From: Propionivibrio sp.
GTDB taxonomy: Bacteria > Pseudomonadota > Gammaproteobacteria > Burkholderiales > Rhodocyclaceae
NCBI GenBank assembly: GCA_017990155.1
Contig: JAGNOM010000204.1
Location: forward strand, 1-5,734
Length of the DNA: 5,734 nt
Direction of reading: 5' to 3'
This document shows positions 4,713 to 5,734 of this stretch, one piece after another; positions within the stretch are counted from its first letter, which is position 1; the number at the start of each line of letters is the position of its first letter. Below the pieces are notes generated by a model. It saw only the letters and a list, made by a program, of their open reading frames with translations, made no database searches and had not been told where the DNA came from. Both the position numbers and the translations under genes were made by a program.

Positions 4713-5734
4713 CAGCAGGTGCTTGCCGGCGGCAGCGAGTAGTGGCAGAGGATTTCGAGCGGGACCAAAACCTGCGGACTGTAGTTTTTCGCCGAGAGTA
4801 CCGCGTTCAACTGATCTACCGCTTCCAGCAGCATGTGTTTCAGGTTCTGGGTGATGAGGTAGTCCACCTCGTTTTGACGGATCAGTGCTTCGGTCACCCG
4901 GTTGTACTCGTGCGTGACGAATAGCGTCTTTCCGGTTCGCCCGTATTCGGCCAATGCTTTTGCCACCCCTTGATTGCCACCGGCGGTGTTGTAGATGCCC
5001 TCGACGTGCGGGAAACTCTCCAACAGTGATTTGACGGCCGCGTAGCTGGACTCGGCAGAGTCGTCGTGTTTCACCACCTCGATCAGGTTCATCGATGGGA
5101 AGCGTTGGCGCAGCACTGAACGGAAGCCCATTTCCCGCTCCTCGTGACAACGGTAGTTCATGGCTTCAACGATGACGGCCAGGTTGGCTGCGGAATCCGG
5201 AGCCATATGGCGCCCCATCAGGAAACCGACCGTCTGGCCGGCCGCCCGGTTGTCAATGCCGACGTAGGCGTGGCGGGCGGCAAGATCAATATCCGTGTGC
5301 AAGGCGACGATCGCCTTGCCCTGCTCACGAAACATCATGGCCGCGTCGGCAATTTCGGCCGTGTTCTTGGCGATGATCAGCAGGCCATCGGCTTTGGCCT
5401 GGGCCTGAATGATCTCGGCAACGCGCTCGCTCGGAATTCCGACACAGGGGAGCACCTCAAGAGTGCAGTTGCGGGCCGCTAGCAGCGGTTTCAGTCGAGC
5501 CACCTCATCAACGATCGATTGTGTAAAGGCGTCTCCCACCTGGACGACCGCCTTGTAGTGCCTGAGGCGATCGCTGGATAAGACCGAGGGCGGCGTATCT
5601 GCAGCGTCGTTCAGTTTCCGCAGTGCTGCATCCACTGCCGCCTGAGTGCGCCCGTGTACTCCATCACGCCCATTCAGTGCGCGGTCAACCGTCGCCCGGC
5701 TCAGACCGGTAATGCGCATGATTTCTTTGAGGGG
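4712..5734 (-). CDS. LacI-family regulator with ribose-binding-protein-like sensor domain, 5' partial
   Basis: The reading frame continues to the right edge. Before the ATG at 5719-5717 the codons read PLKEI, giving LKEIMRITGLSRATVDRAL, the normal start of a LacI helix-turn-helix. That ATG is therefore internal, and the true start lies a few codons outside the window. About 340 residues are visible. After the DNA-binding head (ALNGRDGVHGRTQAAVDAAL) comes a periplasmic-binding-protein-like domain of the RbsB/PBP_4 type, with ADGLLIIAK, HAYVGIDNRAAGQTVG, IYNTAGGNQGVAKAL and LFVTHEYN. Regulators with SRATVDRALNGR heads usually control carbohydrate or polyol uptake operons and bind unphosphorylated sugars. 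Its target is probably the adjoining off-window genes or this cluster. It is convergent with, and only distantly related to, the Cra-like regulator, so a recent local duplication is unlikely. The effector cannot be told from sequence. Confidence 0.87.
   Translation of the reverse strand, partial: PLKEIMRITGLSRATVDRALNGRDGVHGRTQAAVDAALRKLNDAADTPPSVLSSDRLRHYKAVVQVGDAFTQSIVDEVARLKPLLAARNCTLEVLPCVGIPSERVAEIIQAQAKADGLLIIAKNTAEIADAAMMFREQGKAIVALHTDIDLAARHAYVGIDNRAAGQTVGFLMGRHMAPDSAANLAVIVEAMNYRCHEEREMGFRSVLRQRFPSMNLIEVVKHDDSAESSYAAVKSLLESFPHVEGIYNTAGGNQGVAKALAEYGRTGKTLFVTHEYNRVTEALIRQNEVDYLITQNLKHMLLEAVDQLNAVLSAKNYSPQVLVPLEILCHYSLPPASTC

Noticed and set aside
4629..5150. 173-residue - strand ORF overlapping the second regulator
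   Set aside because: It is on the same strand in a different frame to a coherent LacI-family sensor domain; its sequence is basic and low in hydrophobic core patterns.
5144..5482. 112-residue + strand ORF opposite the second regulator
   Set aside because: It is antisense to conserved coding sequence, with no ribosome site or domain match that I can see.

Overview
The window is GC-rich Gram-negative DNA with dense, long ORFs. A pair of short GTAGGAGC-headed hairpin repeats between genes is of a REP type I associate with beta- and gammaproteobacteria. Together with the protein flavour this suggests a betaproteobacterium, possibly of the Rhodocyclales, but that is an inference and no single marker settles it.

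Layout: four genes lie on the + strand, followed by one convergent gene on the - strand. (1) Positions 1-1298 hold the 3' part of a fusion protein: the end of a class II (adducin-type) aldolase domain, then a complete short-chain dehydrogenase domain very like the sorbitol-6-phosphate 2-dehydrogenase SrlD. The 5' end lies outside the window. (2) Positions 1299-1483 carry an inverted pair of REP hairpins and the leader of the next gene. (3) 1484-2752 is a medium-chain zinc dehydrogenase of the L-sorbose-1-phosphate reductase (SorE) type. (4) After a strong hairpin, 2858-3466 encodes a SIS-only sugar-phosphate isomerase of the KdsD/GutQ (arabinose-5-phosphate isomerase) type. (5) 3467-3647 is a structured, A-tract-rich intergenic region with a terminator-like hairpin, a perfect palindrome and a second inverted repeat. 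(6) 3648-4679 is a LacI-family regulator of the Cra/FruR branch. (7) A compact hairpin in the 32-bp gap separates it from 4712-5734 (-), a second LacI-family regulator with a ribose-binding-protein-like sensor domain. Its N-terminus lies outside the window.

How they fit together (inference): genes 1, 2 and 3 and the Cra-like regulator look like a catabolic cluster for a hexitol or ketose phosphate. It mixes parts of the enteric sorbose (sor) and glucitol (srl/gut) operons. SorE would reduce L-sorbose 1-phosphate to D-glucitol 6-phosphate, and the SrlD-like domain would oxidise that to fructose 6-phosphate. The aldolase half could offer a C-C cleavage branch on a ketose 1-phosphate. The SIS protein matches GutQ of the enteric gut operon. 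The Cra-like regulator would plausibly sense a phosphorylated ketose. No transporter, kinase or PTS component is visible. The most unusual points are the aldolase-SrlD fusion and its company with SorE and a CBS-less GutQ-like isomerase.
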